This document shows, in pieces, positions 1 through 8,996 of a DNA stretch of 64,000 nucleotides. Under the pieces are notes generated by a model, which made no database searches, was not told the origin of the DNA, and saw only the letters and a program-made list of their open reading frames with translations. Positions within the stretch are counted from its first letter, which is position 1. Each line of letters starts with the position of its first letter. The position numbers were made by a program, and so were the translations under genes. Origin of the DNA: Bradyrhizobium sp. CCBAU 53338 (GTDB lineage Bacteria > Pseudomonadota > Alphaproteobacteria > Rhizobiales > Xanthobacteraceae); assembly GCF_015291665.1 (NCBI RefSeq), contig NZ_CP030048.1, forward strand, positions 7,103,501 through 7,167,500, read 5' to 3'.

Positions 1-415
1 CCGTCACGCCACGCGGCTCGGCGAAGTGCTGCGCTACGACACGATCTTTCCGGCAAAGCTGTCGGAGATCGCGATCCTGGTGACGGCGCGGCACTGGACC
101 GCGCATTACGAGTGGTATGCGCATAAGCGCCTCGCGCTCGCGGGCGGGATGAAGGTGGAGATCATCGACGCCATCCGCGATCGCCGCACGCCCGAGTTCG
201 ACGATCCCAAGGGGAAGATGATCTACGACCTCGCAAAGTCGCTGCATGAGGGCCACGGCGTCGAGAAGGGTCTCTACGATGAGGCAGTGAAGCTGCTCAG
301 CGAGCGCGGCGTCGTCGAGGTGATCGGCCTGTGCGGCTACTACACGATGGTGTCGATGACGCTGAACACATTTGAATTCGAGCTGCCGGAGGGCGAGGTG
401 CCGGAGCTTTCATAG
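1..415 (+). CDS. Carboxymuconolactone decarboxylase family protein (5' truncated by window edge)
   Basis: The reading frame is open from base 2 to the stop at 413-415, so the gene begins upstream of the window. The visible part is about 137 residues. It has the helical pattern of the CMD/AhpD-like family: a segment reading LSEIAILVTARHW followed by AHYEWYAHKRLA, where alkylhydroperoxidase members carry a CxxC. Here no CxxC is present, so a peroxidase mechanism is unlikely and a decarboxylase-like or unknown role is more probable. The C-terminal GYYTMVSMTLNTFEF is typical of this family. A VOC-family gene follows on the same strand about 90 bases later. Substrate unknown. Confidence 0.8.
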   Translation, partial: RHATRLGEVLRYDTIFPAKLSEIAILVTARHWTAHYEWYAHKRLALAGGMKVEIIDAIRDRRTPEFDDPKGKMIYDLAKSLHEGHGVEKGLYDEAVKLLSERGVVEVIGLCGYYTMVSMTLNTFEFELPEGEVPELS

Positions 416-505
416 CTTCGCATCCGGAAACGCTGGGTTTCGGGACCAGGCAGTAGCGCTGTCCCGATGCCCGGATTATCTGGAGTTCAGACATGGAGCA
501 GCCAC

Positions 506-1000
506 ATGCCGCAATCATCACCCGTCGCCGCAGGCACCAGGATCGGCCACGTTCACCTCAAGGTCGCCGATCTCGATCGCGCGCTCGGCTTCTATTGCGG
601 CGTGCTCGGATTCGAGCTGATGCAGCGCATGGGCTCCGGTGCGGCCTTCATCTCGGCGGGCGGCTATCATCACCACATCGGGCTCAACACCTGGGATAGC
701 AAGGGCGGCTCGCCGCCGCCGCCCGGCACGACCGGGCTGTTTCACACCGCGATCCTCTATCCGACGCGCCCGACGCTGGCGGATGCGTTGCACCGGGTGT
801 TGTCGGCAGGCATCGCGCTGGATGGTGCCAGCGACCACGGCGTGTCCGAGGCGCTGTATCTGCGCGATCCGGATCAGAACGGCGTGGAGCTATATTGGGA
901 CAGGCCGCGCGAGCAGTGGCCGGTCGGGCCGGATGGGAAGCTCACGATGTTCACGAAGCGGCTGGACGTGGAGGCGTTGCTGAGGCAGCGGGAGATTTAG
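506..1000 (+). CDS. VOC family protein (glyoxalase / extradiol dioxygenase-like)
   Basis: A 164-residue protein of the vicinal oxygen chelate superfamily. Starting at MPQSSPVAAG, it begins with IGHVHLKVADLDRALGFY, the usual first beta-alpha-beta unit containing the first metal-ligand His, and continues with GYHHHIGLNTW and LFHTAILYPTR. The C-terminal part contains LYLRDPDQNGVELYWDRP, where the Glu of GVELYW is the typical last metal ligand. The ATG at 506 is chosen because GGAG lies about nine bases upstream and the family homology begins right after it; an in-frame upstream start at 467 would add 13 unrelated residues. It resembles CatE-type catechol 2,3-dioxygenase-like proteins, but the substrate cannot be deduced. 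Confidence 0.85.
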   Translation: MPQSSPVAAGTRIGHVHLKVADLDRALGFYCGVLGFELMQRMGSGAAFISAGGYHHHIGLNTWDSKGGSPPPPGTTGLFHTAILYPTRPTLADALHRVLSAGIALDGASDHGVSEALYLRDPDQNGVELYWDRPREQWPVGPDGKLTMFTKRLDVEALLRQREI

Positions 1001-1015
1001 GCTCCGCTCTCTCCG

Positions 1016-1069
1016 CGTCATTGCGAGGCAGACTGGATTGCTTCGTCGCGAGGGCTCCTCGCAATGACG
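1016..1069. repeat. Interspersed palindromic repeat (CATTGCGAG type)
   Basis: Thirteen-base perfect inverted arms, CGTCATTGCGAGG at 1016-1028 and its complement at 1057-1069, flank a core with GGATTGCTTCGTCGCGAGG. The same arm sequence recurs at 35338-35414 and 60964-61028. It lies between the convergent VOC and MFS genes, so it may also act as a bidirectional terminator in RNA. Confidence 0.8.
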
Positions 1070-1095
1070 GAGCGTATCGAAACGCCGTCGCGCCC

Positions 1096-2334
1096 CTATG
1101 CCGTCTTCGCTCGCGACTTCCCCCGCACCATGATCAACGCCGCCGCCAGCACCTCCAACGCGATGCACAGGTAGAACGGCAGCGCGTATCCGCCGGACCA
1201 ATCGCGCAAGAAGCCGACGACGCCGGGGCCGAATGCGTAGGTCACCTGGTTGATCGCGGTATTCAGGCTGATCAGCACGCCAAAGGAGGCCGAGTCGAAC
1301 TCCTGCTGCACGATCAGCGACGGCAAGGTGATGAGGTTGCCGACGGAGAAGCCGAACACCGCGCAGGCCGCGATCAGCACGTAATCATTGTGCAGATTGA
1401 TCACGACGCACAGCGCGGCCGCCTGGCTGAGGAACGACAGCGCCGAGGCCAGCCGCTGGTTGAGGCGATCGATCACCGTCGAGAACAGCACGCGGCCGAT
1501 CACCGCCATCGCGGTCAGCACCGCGACCGCCACGGCGGCACGCTCGCGCCCGATCACGGGATCGAGGAACGAGATCAGGTGCACGATGAAGCCGACCTGC
1601 GCGAACAGCACCAGCGCGAAGGCAATCGTCACGGTGAGGAAGCCGACATCGCGTAGCGCCCAGGCACGGATCTGTGCCGAGGATTGCGGCTTCGCCTTGG
1701 CCGACGCGTGCCAGCCGTGAAGATCGGGCGGCCGGCCGACGACCAGCAGGATCACCGGCACGAGCAGCACCAGCATGGCGCTCGCGGCCGCATACATCGC
1801 GCCGGCAAAGCCGGCATGGCTGATCAGCGTCACCAATAGCGGCACACCGACGATGCCGCCAAAGCTGGCGCCGTTCAGCGCCAGGCTGATCGCCATGCCG
1901 CGCTTGTGGTCGAACCACAGGCTGATCGTGTTGGTGATCATGGCCAGACTCGTGCCGGCCCAGCCGAAGGCGAGCACGGCATCGGCCAGATAAAGCTGCC
2001 AGGGCTCGCGCACCGCGCCGATTGCGACGCTAGCTGCCGCCATCGCCAGCGTGCCTGATATCAGGCAGATGCGTGGGCCATATTTCCGGACCGCCTCGCC
2101 GACGAAGACGACCAGCAGCGCGCCGAACAGATAGAAGAAGGTCGTGCCCGACGAAATCAGCGAGGCCGGCCAGCCCCGTGCGCGCTGCAGCTCGGCGACA
2201 TAGACGCTCTGGCCGTAGAAACCGAGGCCCCAGCCGAAGGTCGCGAGCAGGAAACAGACCGCGACGATGCGCCAACCTTCGTAGCGGAGCGAGGTTTCGT
2301 CGATTGGCGCGGTGGTGCGGGGATTGTCGAGCAT
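1096..2334 (-). CDS. MFS transporter
   Basis: A 412-residue membrane protein with about twelve hydrophobic segments, of the major facilitator superfamily. After an N-terminal cytoplasmic stretch, transmembrane 1 begins at WRIVAVCFLLATFGWGLGFY. The segment SLWFDHKRGMAISLALNGAS matches the conserved region around transmembrane 4-5 of monocarboxylate- or oxalate/formate-type MFS carriers. The start at 2334 (MLDNPRTT) is preferred to the upstream in-frame start at 2409 because AAGGA lies nine bases before it on the minus strand. It is followed on the same strand by no gene, and preceded by another MFS gene in the same orientation with a gap of about 195 bases. Substrate unknown. Confidence 0.85.
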   Translation of the reverse strand: MLDNPRTTAPIDETSLRYEGWRIVAVCFLLATFGWGLGFYGQSVYVAELQRARGWPASLISSGTTFFYLFGALLVVFVGEAVRKYGPRICLISGTLAMAAASVAIGAVREPWQLYLADAVLAFGWAGTSLAMITNTISLWFDHKRGMAISLALNGASFGGIVGVPLLVTLISHAGFAGAMYAAASAMLVLLVPVILLVVGRPPDLHGWHASAKAKPQSSAQIRAWALRDVGFLTVTIAFALVLFAQVGFIVHLISFLDPVIGRERAAVAVAVLTAMAVIGRVLFSTVIDRLNQRLASALSFLSQAAALCVVINLHNDYVLIAACAVFGFSVGNLITLPSLIVQQEFDSASFGVLISLNTAINQVTYAFGPGVVGFLRDWSGGYALPFYLCIALEVLAAALIMVRGKSRAKTA

Positions 2335-2528
2335 TTGCGCTTGTCCTTCGTTTCCCCCGCGAGCGCTTCGCTTCACGCCCGCCTGTTGATGACGAGCATC
2401 ATGTAACAACCCGGCTGCCGAAAATCACTTCGACAGCGATCGAACTATCGACGTTGCTGACAGCCTCCTGCCATCCTCTCGATCGTGACATCGTCGGGAA
2501 CCCGCTGCACACTTTCCCGGATCATGCA

Positions 2529-3782
2529 TCAAATCGCGTCCGGGAACTCGCCCATCGCAGCCTCGAGTCGCGCCTTGCGGCGGCGGGCCCAGGACGCCAG
2601 CGAGAGCGCGACGAGGCCAATCGCGACCGGCGGGAACACCACCATGTTCACCGCGGACCAGCCGTAATTCGCAAGCAGCTGCCCCGATGAGAACGAGCCG
2701 ACCGCCATCATCCCGAATACCAGGAAATCGTTGAAGGCCTGCACCTTGTTGCGCTCCTGCGGACGGTGCGTCTCCAGCACCAGGGCGGACGCACCGATGA
2801 AGGAGAAATTCCAGCCCACGCCGAGTACGATCAGCGTGGCCCAGAAATGCATCGCGGTGATGCCGGAGAGACCGATGGTGGCGGCACCGGCTTCCAGCAG
2901 CAGGCCGGCCGCAACAATCTTCGGTGCGCTGGAGCGGGAGATCAGCGCGCCCGTGAAGAAGCTCGGCCCGTACATGGCGACGATGTGCCATTGAATGCCG
3001 AAATTGGAATCGGACAGGCTCAGCCCGCACATCTTCATGGCGAGCGGCGCCGAGGTCATCACCAGATTCATCATGGGATAGGAGATGACGCCGCAGAGTG
3101 CGGCGGCGATGAAGCGCGGCTGGGTGACGATCGTCAGCAGCGGTCGTCCCCCATGCAGATCGGCGGGTGCGGGCTTGGGCATGTCGACGCCGGCGACGAT
3201 GCCCATCGCGATCAATGCGACCGCGGCCTGCACCAGGAAGCTGAAGGCGAACAGATAAGGCGACCAGATGTTCATGGTCCATTGCACGAGCTGCGGACCG
3301 AGCACGCCGGCGAACACGCCGCCCGCCATCACCCACGACACGGCTTTCGGCCGATAGGCCGCGCTGGCGCCGTCGGCCGCGGCGAAGCGATAGGATTGCG
3401 CCACCGAGCCGTAGAGGCCGCCGAGAAAGGTCGCGAGACAAAACAGCGCGAACGAGCCGTGCAGGATCGCGAACGAGCCGGTGAGACCGGTGAGCGTGCC
3501 GAGGCCCGTGCCGGTGATGAAGGCCACGCGGCGGCCGAAGCGGCGCGAGATCGCGCCGGTCGGCAGCGTACCGGCGGCGAGCCCCAGCACGTACATCGAG
3601 ATCGGCACGGTCGCGAACGACATGTCGGGCGCAAGCGTGGCGCCGACGATCGAGCCGGTGGCAAAGATCACCGCCGAATTGGCGCCGGTCAGCGCCTGCG
3701 CGGCGGCGAGGCGCACCACGTTGGCGCGCACCCGGGCGTCGTTGGCGATCTCGCTGGTTGAAGTCACGTCTAGCATCGGCAT
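2529..3782 (-). CDS. MFS transporter (YbfB/YfmO-like exporter family)
   Basis: A protein of about 417 residues with roughly twelve hydrophobic helices. The loop between helices 2 and 3 carries GAISRRFGRRVAFITG, a good version of the MFS motif A (G-x-x-x-D-R-x-G-R-R), placed after GLAAGTLPT. Substrate is unknown; such carriers often export small organic molecules. The start is ambiguous: ATG at 3782 or at 3776 are two codons apart, with GGGCGG just upstream that fits the second better. Further upstream starts up to 3866 add an Arg/Pro-rich stretch that looks non-coding. It is divergent from the prolyl oligopeptidase gene, with about 180 bases between them that should hold both promoters. Confidence 0.82.
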   Translation of the reverse strand: MPMLDVTSTSEIANDARVRANVVRLAAAQALTGANSAVIFATGSIVGATLAPDMSFATVPISMYVLGLAAGTLPTGAISRRFGRRVAFITGTGLGTLTGLTGSFAILHGSFALFCLATFLGGLYGSVAQSYRFAAADGASAAYRPKAVSWVMAGGVFAGVLGPQLVQWTMNIWSPYLFAFSFLVQAAVALIAMGIVAGVDMPKPAPADLHGGRPLLTIVTQPRFIAAALCGVISYPMMNLVMTSAPLAMKMCGLSLSDSNFGIQWHIVAMYGPSFFTGALISRSSAPKIVAAGLLLEAGAATIGLSGITAMHFWATLIVLGVGWNFSFIGASALVLETHRPQERNKVQAFNDFLVFGMMAVGSFSSGQLLANYGWSAVNMVVFPPVAIGLVALSLASWARRRKARLEAAMGEFPDAI

Positions 3783-3963
3783 TTCCGCCCAAGGGGCCTT
3801 GTTGATTCCCGGCACTATGGAGGGGCCGAAAGGACCGGGCAACCGGCGCAAACGGGCGCAGGCCATGCCGGTGACGCAATCGGGCCGATGATACCGGGCC
3901 GCGCTCTTGACGGCTTGCGCTCGATCAAATCCTATCCCGCCGCCGTTTCAGGGAGTTTCGTTC

Positions 3964-6033
3964 ATGTCCGTCGACGACAGGCCTACGCTCAGCGCTCCCG
4001 ACGACGATCCCTGGCTCTGGCTGGAGGAGGTCGAGGGCGTCCGCGCGCTCGAATTCGTCGAGCGGCAGAATCGCCTGACGCTGGACAAATTCGGCAGCGT
4101 GGCGTTCGAACGCGACCGCGACCTGCTCGCGGCGATCTTCGATCGTCCCGATAACATTCCCTATGTCAGCCGCAGCGGCGGCCTGCTCTACAACACCTGG
4201 AAGGATGCAGAGCATCCGCGCGGCCTGTGGCGACGGACCACGCTCGCAGAATTCCGCAAAGCCGAGCCGTCCTGGGAAACCGTCCTCGACGTCGACGCCC
4301 TCGCCGCCGGCGAGGGCGAAGACTGGCTGCTCAATTGGACCACCTCGCGGTCCGGATATTCGCGGGTCATGTTGAGCTTGTCGCGCGGCGGCAGCGACGC
4401 GGTCGTGCTGCGCGAATTCGACGCAGAAGCGAAGCGCTTCGTCAGCGACGGCTTTGTCCTGCCGGAAGCGAAGGGCAGTGTCGACTGGCTCGGTCCGGAT
4501 ACGCTCGTGCTCTCCAGCGCCTATGGCGAAGGCATGGCGACGACGTCGGGCTACGCCAGAACGGTCCGGCTGTGGCGGCGCGGACAGCCGGTCGAGCAGG
4601 CGGAAGTGATCTTCGAGACCAGTGCCGACCGCATGCGCGTCTATTGCGGCGTCGACGACAGCGGTGCGGCGCCGCGCGCCTGGATCATCGATCAGCTCGA
4701 CTTCTTCAATTTCGCGATCTGGCTTCGCGACGCCGCCGGCACGCTCACCAGGCTCGACCTCCCGAGCGGCGTGTGGATGCAGGCGCATCGCGACTGGTTC
4801 GCGATCAAGCTGCGAGAGCCATGGACCGTTGCGGGACGAGCCCATGCGGCCGACAGCGTGCTCGGCATCTCGCTCTCGGCATTTCTCGCCGGCGACCGCG
4901 ACTTCGCCGTGCTGTTCGAGCCCGGACCACGCCGCGCGCTTCAGGGATTTTCCTGGGCCGCCGGCAAGCTCCTGCTGTCGATCCTCGACGAGCTGCAGCC
5001 GGTGTTCGAGATCTGCACGCCGTTGCCCACCGGCTGGAGCCGCGAGACGCTGCGCGGCCTGCCCGCGATCGGCGTGGTCGACGTCTGGCCATTCGATCAT
5101 TATCAGTCCGAGAGCAATGGCGACCTGCTCGCCAACGTGCAGGACCCGCTCACGCCATCCTCGCTGATGCTGCTCGCACGCGGCGTCGAAAGCCCGGTCG
5201 TGCTCAAGCAGGCGCCGAAGATCTTCAACGCCGACGGCCTCAAAGTGACGCAGCACGAGGCCATCTCTGTCGACGGCGAGCGCATTCCCTATGTGCAGAC
5301 CGGTCCCGCCGGCGTGTCAGGCGATGCACCGGTCTATATGAGCGCCTATGGCGGCTTCGGCCTCGCCGTGAAGCCGCAATACAATTCATCGCTCGGCAAG
5401 CTCTGGCTGGAGCGCGGCGGCACGACGGTGCAGGCGAATTTGCGCGGCGGCGGCGAGTTCGGCACCCGCTGGCACGATGCCGGCCGTTACGCCGGCAAGA
5501 GGCTGTCGCATGACGATTTCGCAGCCGTTGCCGCCGATCTCGTCCGCCGCGGCGTGACCACGCCGAAGCGCATCGCCGCCCAGGGTGGATCGAACGGCGG
5601 CATTCTCATCACCAACATGCTGGTGCGTTATCCGGAGCGATTCGGCGCGCTGTTCTGCACGATTCCGCTGATCGACATGCGCCGCTACACCAAGCTGCTC
5701 GCGGGTGCGAGCTGGATCGCGGAATATGGCGACCCCGACAAGCCGGACGAGTGGGAGTGGCTGAAGACCTACTCCGCCTATCACAACGCCAAACCCGGCG
5801 AGCCCTATCCGCCGATCCTGATCGCCACCACGCGGCGCGACGACCGCGTCCATCCCGGCCACGCGCGCAAGATGGCGGCCAAGCTCCAGGCCATGGGCTA
5901 CGAGGCCTGGTTCTACGAGCCCGCCGCCGGCGGCCACGGCTACGGCAAGGACAACAAGGAGCGCGCCGGCTTCCAGGTGCTCGGCTTCCAGTTCTTGAAG
6001 GAGAAGATCGGCTGGCAGGAGGGCGAGGCCTGA
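3964..6033 (+). CDS. Prolyl oligopeptidase family serine peptidase (S9)
   Basis: A 689-residue cytoplasmic-type enzyme with no signal peptide. The N-terminal part (DDDPWLWLEEVEG, then RDLLAAIFDRPDNIPYV) is the usual entry to the beta-propeller of S9A peptidases. The C-terminal alpha/beta-hydrolase domain has the nucleophile in GGSNGG (Ser543), an acid in RRDDRVHP (Asp626 or Asp627) and His658 in GGHGYG. Members cut after proline in short peptides or act as related acyl-peptide hydrolases; here the propeller is divergent, so the exact specificity is uncertain. ATG 3964 is preceded by GGGAG eight bases away, better than the in-frame start at 3907. It ends 11 bases from the convergent methyltransferase gene. 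Confidence 0.92.
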   Translation: MSVDDRPTLSAPDDDPWLWLEEVEGVRALEFVERQNRLTLDKFGSVAFERDRDLLAAIFDRPDNIPYVSRSGGLLYNTWKDAEHPRGLWRRTTLAEFRKAEPSWETVLDVDALAAGEGEDWLLNWTTSRSGYSRVMLSLSRGGSDAVVLREFDAEAKRFVSDGFVLPEAKGSVDWLGPDTLVLSSAYGEGMATTSGYARTVRLWRRGQPVEQAEVIFETSADRMRVYCGVDDSGAAPRAWIIDQLDFFNFAIWLRDAAGTLTRLDLPSGVWMQAHRDWFAIKLREPWTVAGRAHAADSVLGISLSAFLAGDRDFAVLFEPGPRRALQGFSWAAGKLLLSILDELQPVFEICTPLPTGWSRETLRGLPAIGVVDVWPFDHYQSESNGDLLANVQDPLTPSSLMLLARGVESPVVLKQAPKIFNADGLKVTQHEAISVDGERIPYVQTGPAGVSGDAPVYMSAYGGFGLAVKPQYNSSLGKLWLERGGTTVQANLRGGGEFGTRWHDAGRYAGKRLSHDDFAAVAADLVRRGVTTPKRIAAQGGSNGGILITNMLVRYPERFGALFCTIPLIDMRRYTKLLAGASWIAEYGDPDKPDEWEWLKTYSAYHNAKPGEPYPPILIATTRRDDRVHPGHARKMAAKLQAMGYEAWFYEPAAGGHGYGKDNKERAGFQVLGFQFLKEKIGWQEGEA

Positions 6034-6044
6034 CGGCCTCGCGC

Positions 6045-6719
6045 CTACCCGCGCGCAAACACAAGCGTCAGATTGTTCGCGGGCATCTCGATCGTGTCGA
6101 TGAGACGAAGCCCTATGCCGCGCGCGAGGGTCTCGACGTCGCCGGCGTCGCGCACGCCCCATTCGGGATTGCCTTCGCGCAGCGACGTATCGAACACGGC
6201 ATTGCTCAGTGCGGTGTGCTTGCCGCCGCGCTTGAACGGGCCGTAGAGGAACAGCTGTCCGTCGGACCGCAAGTACCGGCCGGCGCCGGCGAACAGTCCC
6301 TCGGCCACGGCCCAGGGCGCAATATGGATGACATTGGCGCAGAACACGGCGGCGAGATCGGTCGGCCCCTGCCCGCTCTTCATCTCCGCGCACCAGTCGG
6401 GATCGGACAGGTCGATCCGCAGGGGGCTGCGGATGTTCGACAGGCCCGAATGCACACGCCAGGCCTCGATGCTCTTCACATGGCGCTGGTTGAGGTCGCT
6501 CGGCCACCAGACCAGATCGGGCGTGTGGCGGGCGAAATGGACCACATGCTGGCCGGTTCCACTGCCGACCTCGACCACGTCGCCCGACTTTCCGGCAAGA
6601 TGCTTTTCGAGTGCCGTCCACAGCGGTTCGTGGTTGCGATGGAAGGCCGGTGCATCGAGACGGCCGTCAGGCTCGACCCGCCCGCCGTCCCTGCCAAATT
6701 CAACGACATAATCAGCCAA
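6045..6719 (-). CDS. DUF938 class I SAM-dependent methyltransferase
   Basis: The N-terminal block GRLDAPAFHRNHEPLWTAL is the hallmark of the DUF938 family. It is followed by the SAM-binding motif VVEVGSGTGQHVVHFA and by an acidic strand end SDLNQRH. The middle segment FCANVIHIAPWAVAEGLFAG is also typical. No ATG is well placed: a TTG at 6719 has GGGGA six bases upstream and gives 224 residues, the length usual for this family. A TTG at 6770 would give 241. The gene is divergent from soxX, with about 220 bases between. Function is unknown in the family; association with the sox genes may be coincidental. Confidence 0.85.
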   Translation of the reverse strand: MADYVVEFGRDGGRVEPDGRLDAPAFHRNHEPLWTALEKHLAGKSGDVVEVGSGTGQHVVHFARHTPDLVWWPSDLNQRHVKSIEAWRVHSGLSNIRSPLRIDLSDPDWCAEMKSGQGPTDLAAVFCANVIHIAPWAVAEGLFAGAGRYLRSDGQLFLYGPFKRGGKHTALSNAVFDTSLREGNPEWGVRDAGDVETLARGIGLRLIDTIEMPANNLTLVFARG

Positions 6720-6940
6720 TTCACGTCCCCGGAAAATGAGAAAGCAGACCAAAACGCAAGCCGAGGGCAAAACGCCCCAAAAAACAGCGCCGGAGAAAGC
6801 CGGCTTGATGAACGATCCATCTCGTCAGTTGCAATGCGAAAGATATTAACGCCATTTTGCGCCCTGCATAGTCTTGATTGTCAGGGCATGTCCTTTGTGC
6901 TTTTGAACACTATCTTTTTCGGACAACTCGGACCGACGCC
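6720..6940. promoter_or_regulatory. Divergent intergenic region upstream of the sox operon
   Basis: A stretch of 221 bases between the methyltransferase and soxX, clearly more AT-rich than its surroundings, especially 6836-6925. It must hold the promoter of the sox operon and probably that of the divergent gene. No convincing -35/-10 pair or operator palindrome could be fixed by eye, so this entry marks only the location. Confidence 0.45.
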
Positions 6941-7294
6941 TTGACCGCCTTTCGCAAGCCCGCCCTGCTCCTCGCGCTGGTCGTCCTCGCCGGCCTCGCC
7001 GCGCGCCCCGCATGGGCGCAGTCGACCGTCGCCGAGGGCCAGAAACTCGCCTTCGACCGCAGCAAGGGCAATTGCCTGACCTGCCACGTCATGAAGGGTG
7101 GCGATCTGCCCGGCACGATCGGCCCCGAGCTGAAGGACCTCAAGACCAGATACCCCGATCGTAACGAGTTGGTTGCGATCCTGTTCGACGAGACCAAGCG
7201 CAACCCGCAGACCATGATGCCGCCGTTCGGCCGCAACCGAATCCTGACCGAACAGGAGATCAACGCGATCGTTGATTTCCTGCAGACGCTGTAA
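6941..7294 (+). CDS. soxX: Sulfur oxidation c-type cytochrome SoxX
   Basis: A 117-residue monoheme cytochrome c, the small subunit of the SoxXA thiosulfate-binding complex in the periplasm. A TTG start at 6941 gives a clean signal peptide (MTAFRKPALLLALVV...) cleaved after ARPAWA. The heme site is C45-L-T-C48-H49. The distal ligand is a Met in TMMPPFG at residues 91-97. The C-terminus, LTEQEINAIVDFLQTL, is typical of SoxX. It is the first gene of soxXYZA-soxK-soxB, with 22 bases to soxY and AAGGAGA as the soxY ribosome site. The alternative in-frame TTG at 6878 would place extra residues before the signal peptide and is less likely. Confidence 0.93.
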   Translation: MTAFRKPALLLALVVLAGLAARPAWAQSTVAEGQKLAFDRSKGNCLTCHVMKGGDLPGTIGPELKDLKTRYPDRNELVAILFDETKRNPQTMMPPFGRNRILTEQEINAIVDFLQTL

Positions 7295-7316
7295 CGGTCG
7301 GCCAAGGAGACTTTTG

Positions 7317-7802
7317 ATGACGACGACCACCGGCCCTCATCCGACGCGGCGCCTGATCCTTCAGGGCGCCGTCTCGGTCGCGCTGATCGGCCTCGGCAAT
7401 CTCGCATTCGTGCCGGCGCACGCCGCGGCCAACGACAAATATCCGGAAGAGGCGTTCAAACTGAAGAACCAGGCCGACGCGATCAAGGCGCTCTATGGCA
7501 GGACCGCCGAGCCGTCCGACAAGGTCAAGCTCGATGCGCCAGAGATCGCCGAAAACGGCGGCGTGGTGCCGATGTCGGTGACGACGACGCTGGACAAGGT
7601 CACCTCGATCTCGTTCTTCGTCGCCGAGAATCCGTACGCACTTGCGGCGTCCTACAAATTTCCCGACGGCACGATCCCCGCCGTCGCCAACCGCCTGAAG
7701 ATGGCCAGGACCAGCAACGTGACCGCGATCGTGGAAGCCGACGGCAAGCTCTACAGCGCGACCAAGGAAGTGAAGGTCACCGTCGGCGGCTGCGGCGGCT
7801 GA
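7317..7802 (+). CDS. soxY: Thiosulfate oxidation carrier protein SoxY
   Basis: A 161-residue periplasmic carrier. Its C-terminus is the SoxY swinging arm GGCGG at 157-161, whose Cys159 carries the sulfur substrate as a thioether or persulfide-linked adduct. The N-terminus has a twin-arginine type export signal with RR at 11-12 followed by a hydrophobic stretch and cleavage near AHAAA, consistent with export of the SoxYZ heterodimer by Tat with only one signal. AAGGAG precedes the ATG. It is followed 20 bases later by soxZ. Confidence 0.96.
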   Translation: MTTTTGPHPTRRLILQGAVSVALIGLGNLAFVPAHAAANDKYPEEAFKLKNQADAIKALYGRTAEPSDKVKLDAPEIAENGGVVPMSVTTTLDKVTSISFFVAENPYALAASYKFPDGTIPAVANRLKMARTSNVTAIVEADGKLYSATKEVKVTVGGCGG

Positions 7803-7821
7803 GGCGCGAAGGAGAACAATC

Positions 7822-8133
7822 ATGGCATCCAGCATTCGCGTCCGCGCAACGTCGAACGGCGACATCACCGAGGTGCAGACGCTGATCCAGCACCCCATGG
7901 ATACCGGCCTGGTCAAGGACGCCAAGGGCGAGTTGATTCCGGCGCACTACATCCAGGAACTGAAGTTCGCATGTAACGGCAAGGACGTCTTCGTCGCCAA
8001 TTGGGGCACCGCGATCTCCAAGGACCCCTACGTCAAGTTCAGCTTCAAGGGCGGCAGGAAGGGCGACGATCTGACGATCTCCTGGGCCGACAACAAGGGT
8101 GGATCGGATACGACCACCGCGAAGATCGCGTGA
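7822..8133 (+). CDS. soxZ: Thiosulfate oxidation carrier complex protein SoxZ
   Basis: A 103-residue protein without a signal peptide, as expected for SoxZ, which is exported together with SoxY. The sequence SIRVRATSNGDITEVQTLIQHPMDTG is characteristic, as is FVANWGTAISKDPYVKFSFKG near residues 54-76, which forms the beta-sandwich. The single Cys in the middle is not a catalytic residue in this family. AAGGAG lies just before the ATG. Its stop codon overlaps the soxA start by one base (TGATG), implying translational coupling. Confidence 0.96.
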   Translation: MASSIRVRATSNGDITEVQTLIQHPMDTGLVKDAKGELIPAHYIQELKFACNGKDVFVANWGTAISKDPYVKFSFKGGRKGDDLTISWADNKGGSDTTTAKIA

Positions 8134-8996
8134 TGAAGGCCCGCACCGCCCTCCTGCTGTCTTCGCTCAGCGCCGCGCTGGTCGCGTTCGCGCTCACCTC
8201 TCCGCGCGTTGTTGCGGCCGACAAGATCGATCCCGTCGCCGACGCCAAGGCATTCCAGAACTACTTCTTCCACAAGTTTCCCGATGTGAAGCATGAGGAT
8301 TTCGTCAACGGTCCTTATTCCATGAACGAGGGCATGAGGCGGCAGTGGCAGGAGAAGGAGGAATTCCCGCCCTACGAGTTTGTGCTCGACGCCGGCAAGG
8401 AGATGTTTTCGACGCCGTTCAAGAACGGCAAGACCTATGCCGACTGCTTCCCCGACGGTGGCATCGGCATTCGCCAGAACTATCCCTATTTCGACACGAA
8501 GGAGGGCAAGGTCGTCACGCTGGAGCTCGCGCTCAACCGCTGCCGCGAGGCCAATGGCGAACAGCCCTACTCCTACGTCAAGGACGAGATGGCCTCGCTC
8601 ACGGCGTACATGGCCTTCACCTCGCGCGGCAAGCCGATGGACATCAAGATCCCCGATGACCCCCGTGCGCGCGAAGCGTTCGAGAACGGCAAGCGCTATT
8701 TCTACACCCGCCGCGGGCAGCTGAATTTTTCCTGCGCGAGCTGCCATGTGCAGAGCCCGGGCCAGCGCATCCGCGCCGAGATCCTGGCGCCCGCGCTCGG
8801 CATTCTGAACGCGATGCCGATCTACCGCTCCGAATGGAACGGCATGGGCACGATCAGCCGCCGCTTCATCACCTGCAACAGCCAGACCCGCGCGGTCCCG
8901 CTGGAGCCGCAGGCGGAAGAATATCGCGACGTCGAGTATTTCCTGTCCTACGTCGCCAACGGCCTGCCGATTTCGGGCCCGGGAGCGCGGCCATGA
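8133..8996 (+). CDS. soxA: Sulfur oxidation c-type cytochrome SoxA (monoheme form)
   Basis: A 287-residue periplasmic cytochrome, the catalytic subunit of SoxXA, which joins thiosulfate to the SoxY cysteine. A signal peptide occupies about residues 1-29. The heme site is C201-A-S-C204-H205. The active-site cysteine, a heme ligand as persulfide in studied SoxA proteins, is C248 in RRFITCNSQTRAVP. The N-terminal heme site of diheme homologues is missing: only C105 (YADC) and C137 (LNRC) remain, probably as a disulfide, as in known monoheme forms. Starts by a one-base overlap with soxZ and ends with an ATGA overlap with the next gene. Confidence 0.95.
   Translation: MKARTALLLSSLSAALVAFALTSPRVVAADKIDPVADAKAFQNYFFHKFPDVKHEDFVNGPYSMNEGMRRQWQEKEEFPPYEFVLDAGKEMFSTPFKNGKTYADCFPDGGIGIRQNYPYFDTKEGKVVTLELALNRCREANGEQPYSYVKDEMASLTAYMAFTSRGKPMDIKIPDDPRAREAFENGKRYFYTRRGQLNFSCASCHVQSPGQRIRAEILAPALGILNAMPIYRSEWNGMGTISRRFITCNSQTRAVPLEPQAEEYRDVEYFLSYVANGLPISGPGARP

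Noticed and set aside
2425..3879. 484-codon frame on the minus strand covering the MFS gene
   Set aside because: Same strand but different frame from the MFS transporter; Arg/His-rich with no recognisable domain.
6720..6940. Possible SoxR operator in the region before soxX
   Set aside because: AT-rich but no palindrome of the right size could be identified, and no soxR gene is present in the window.
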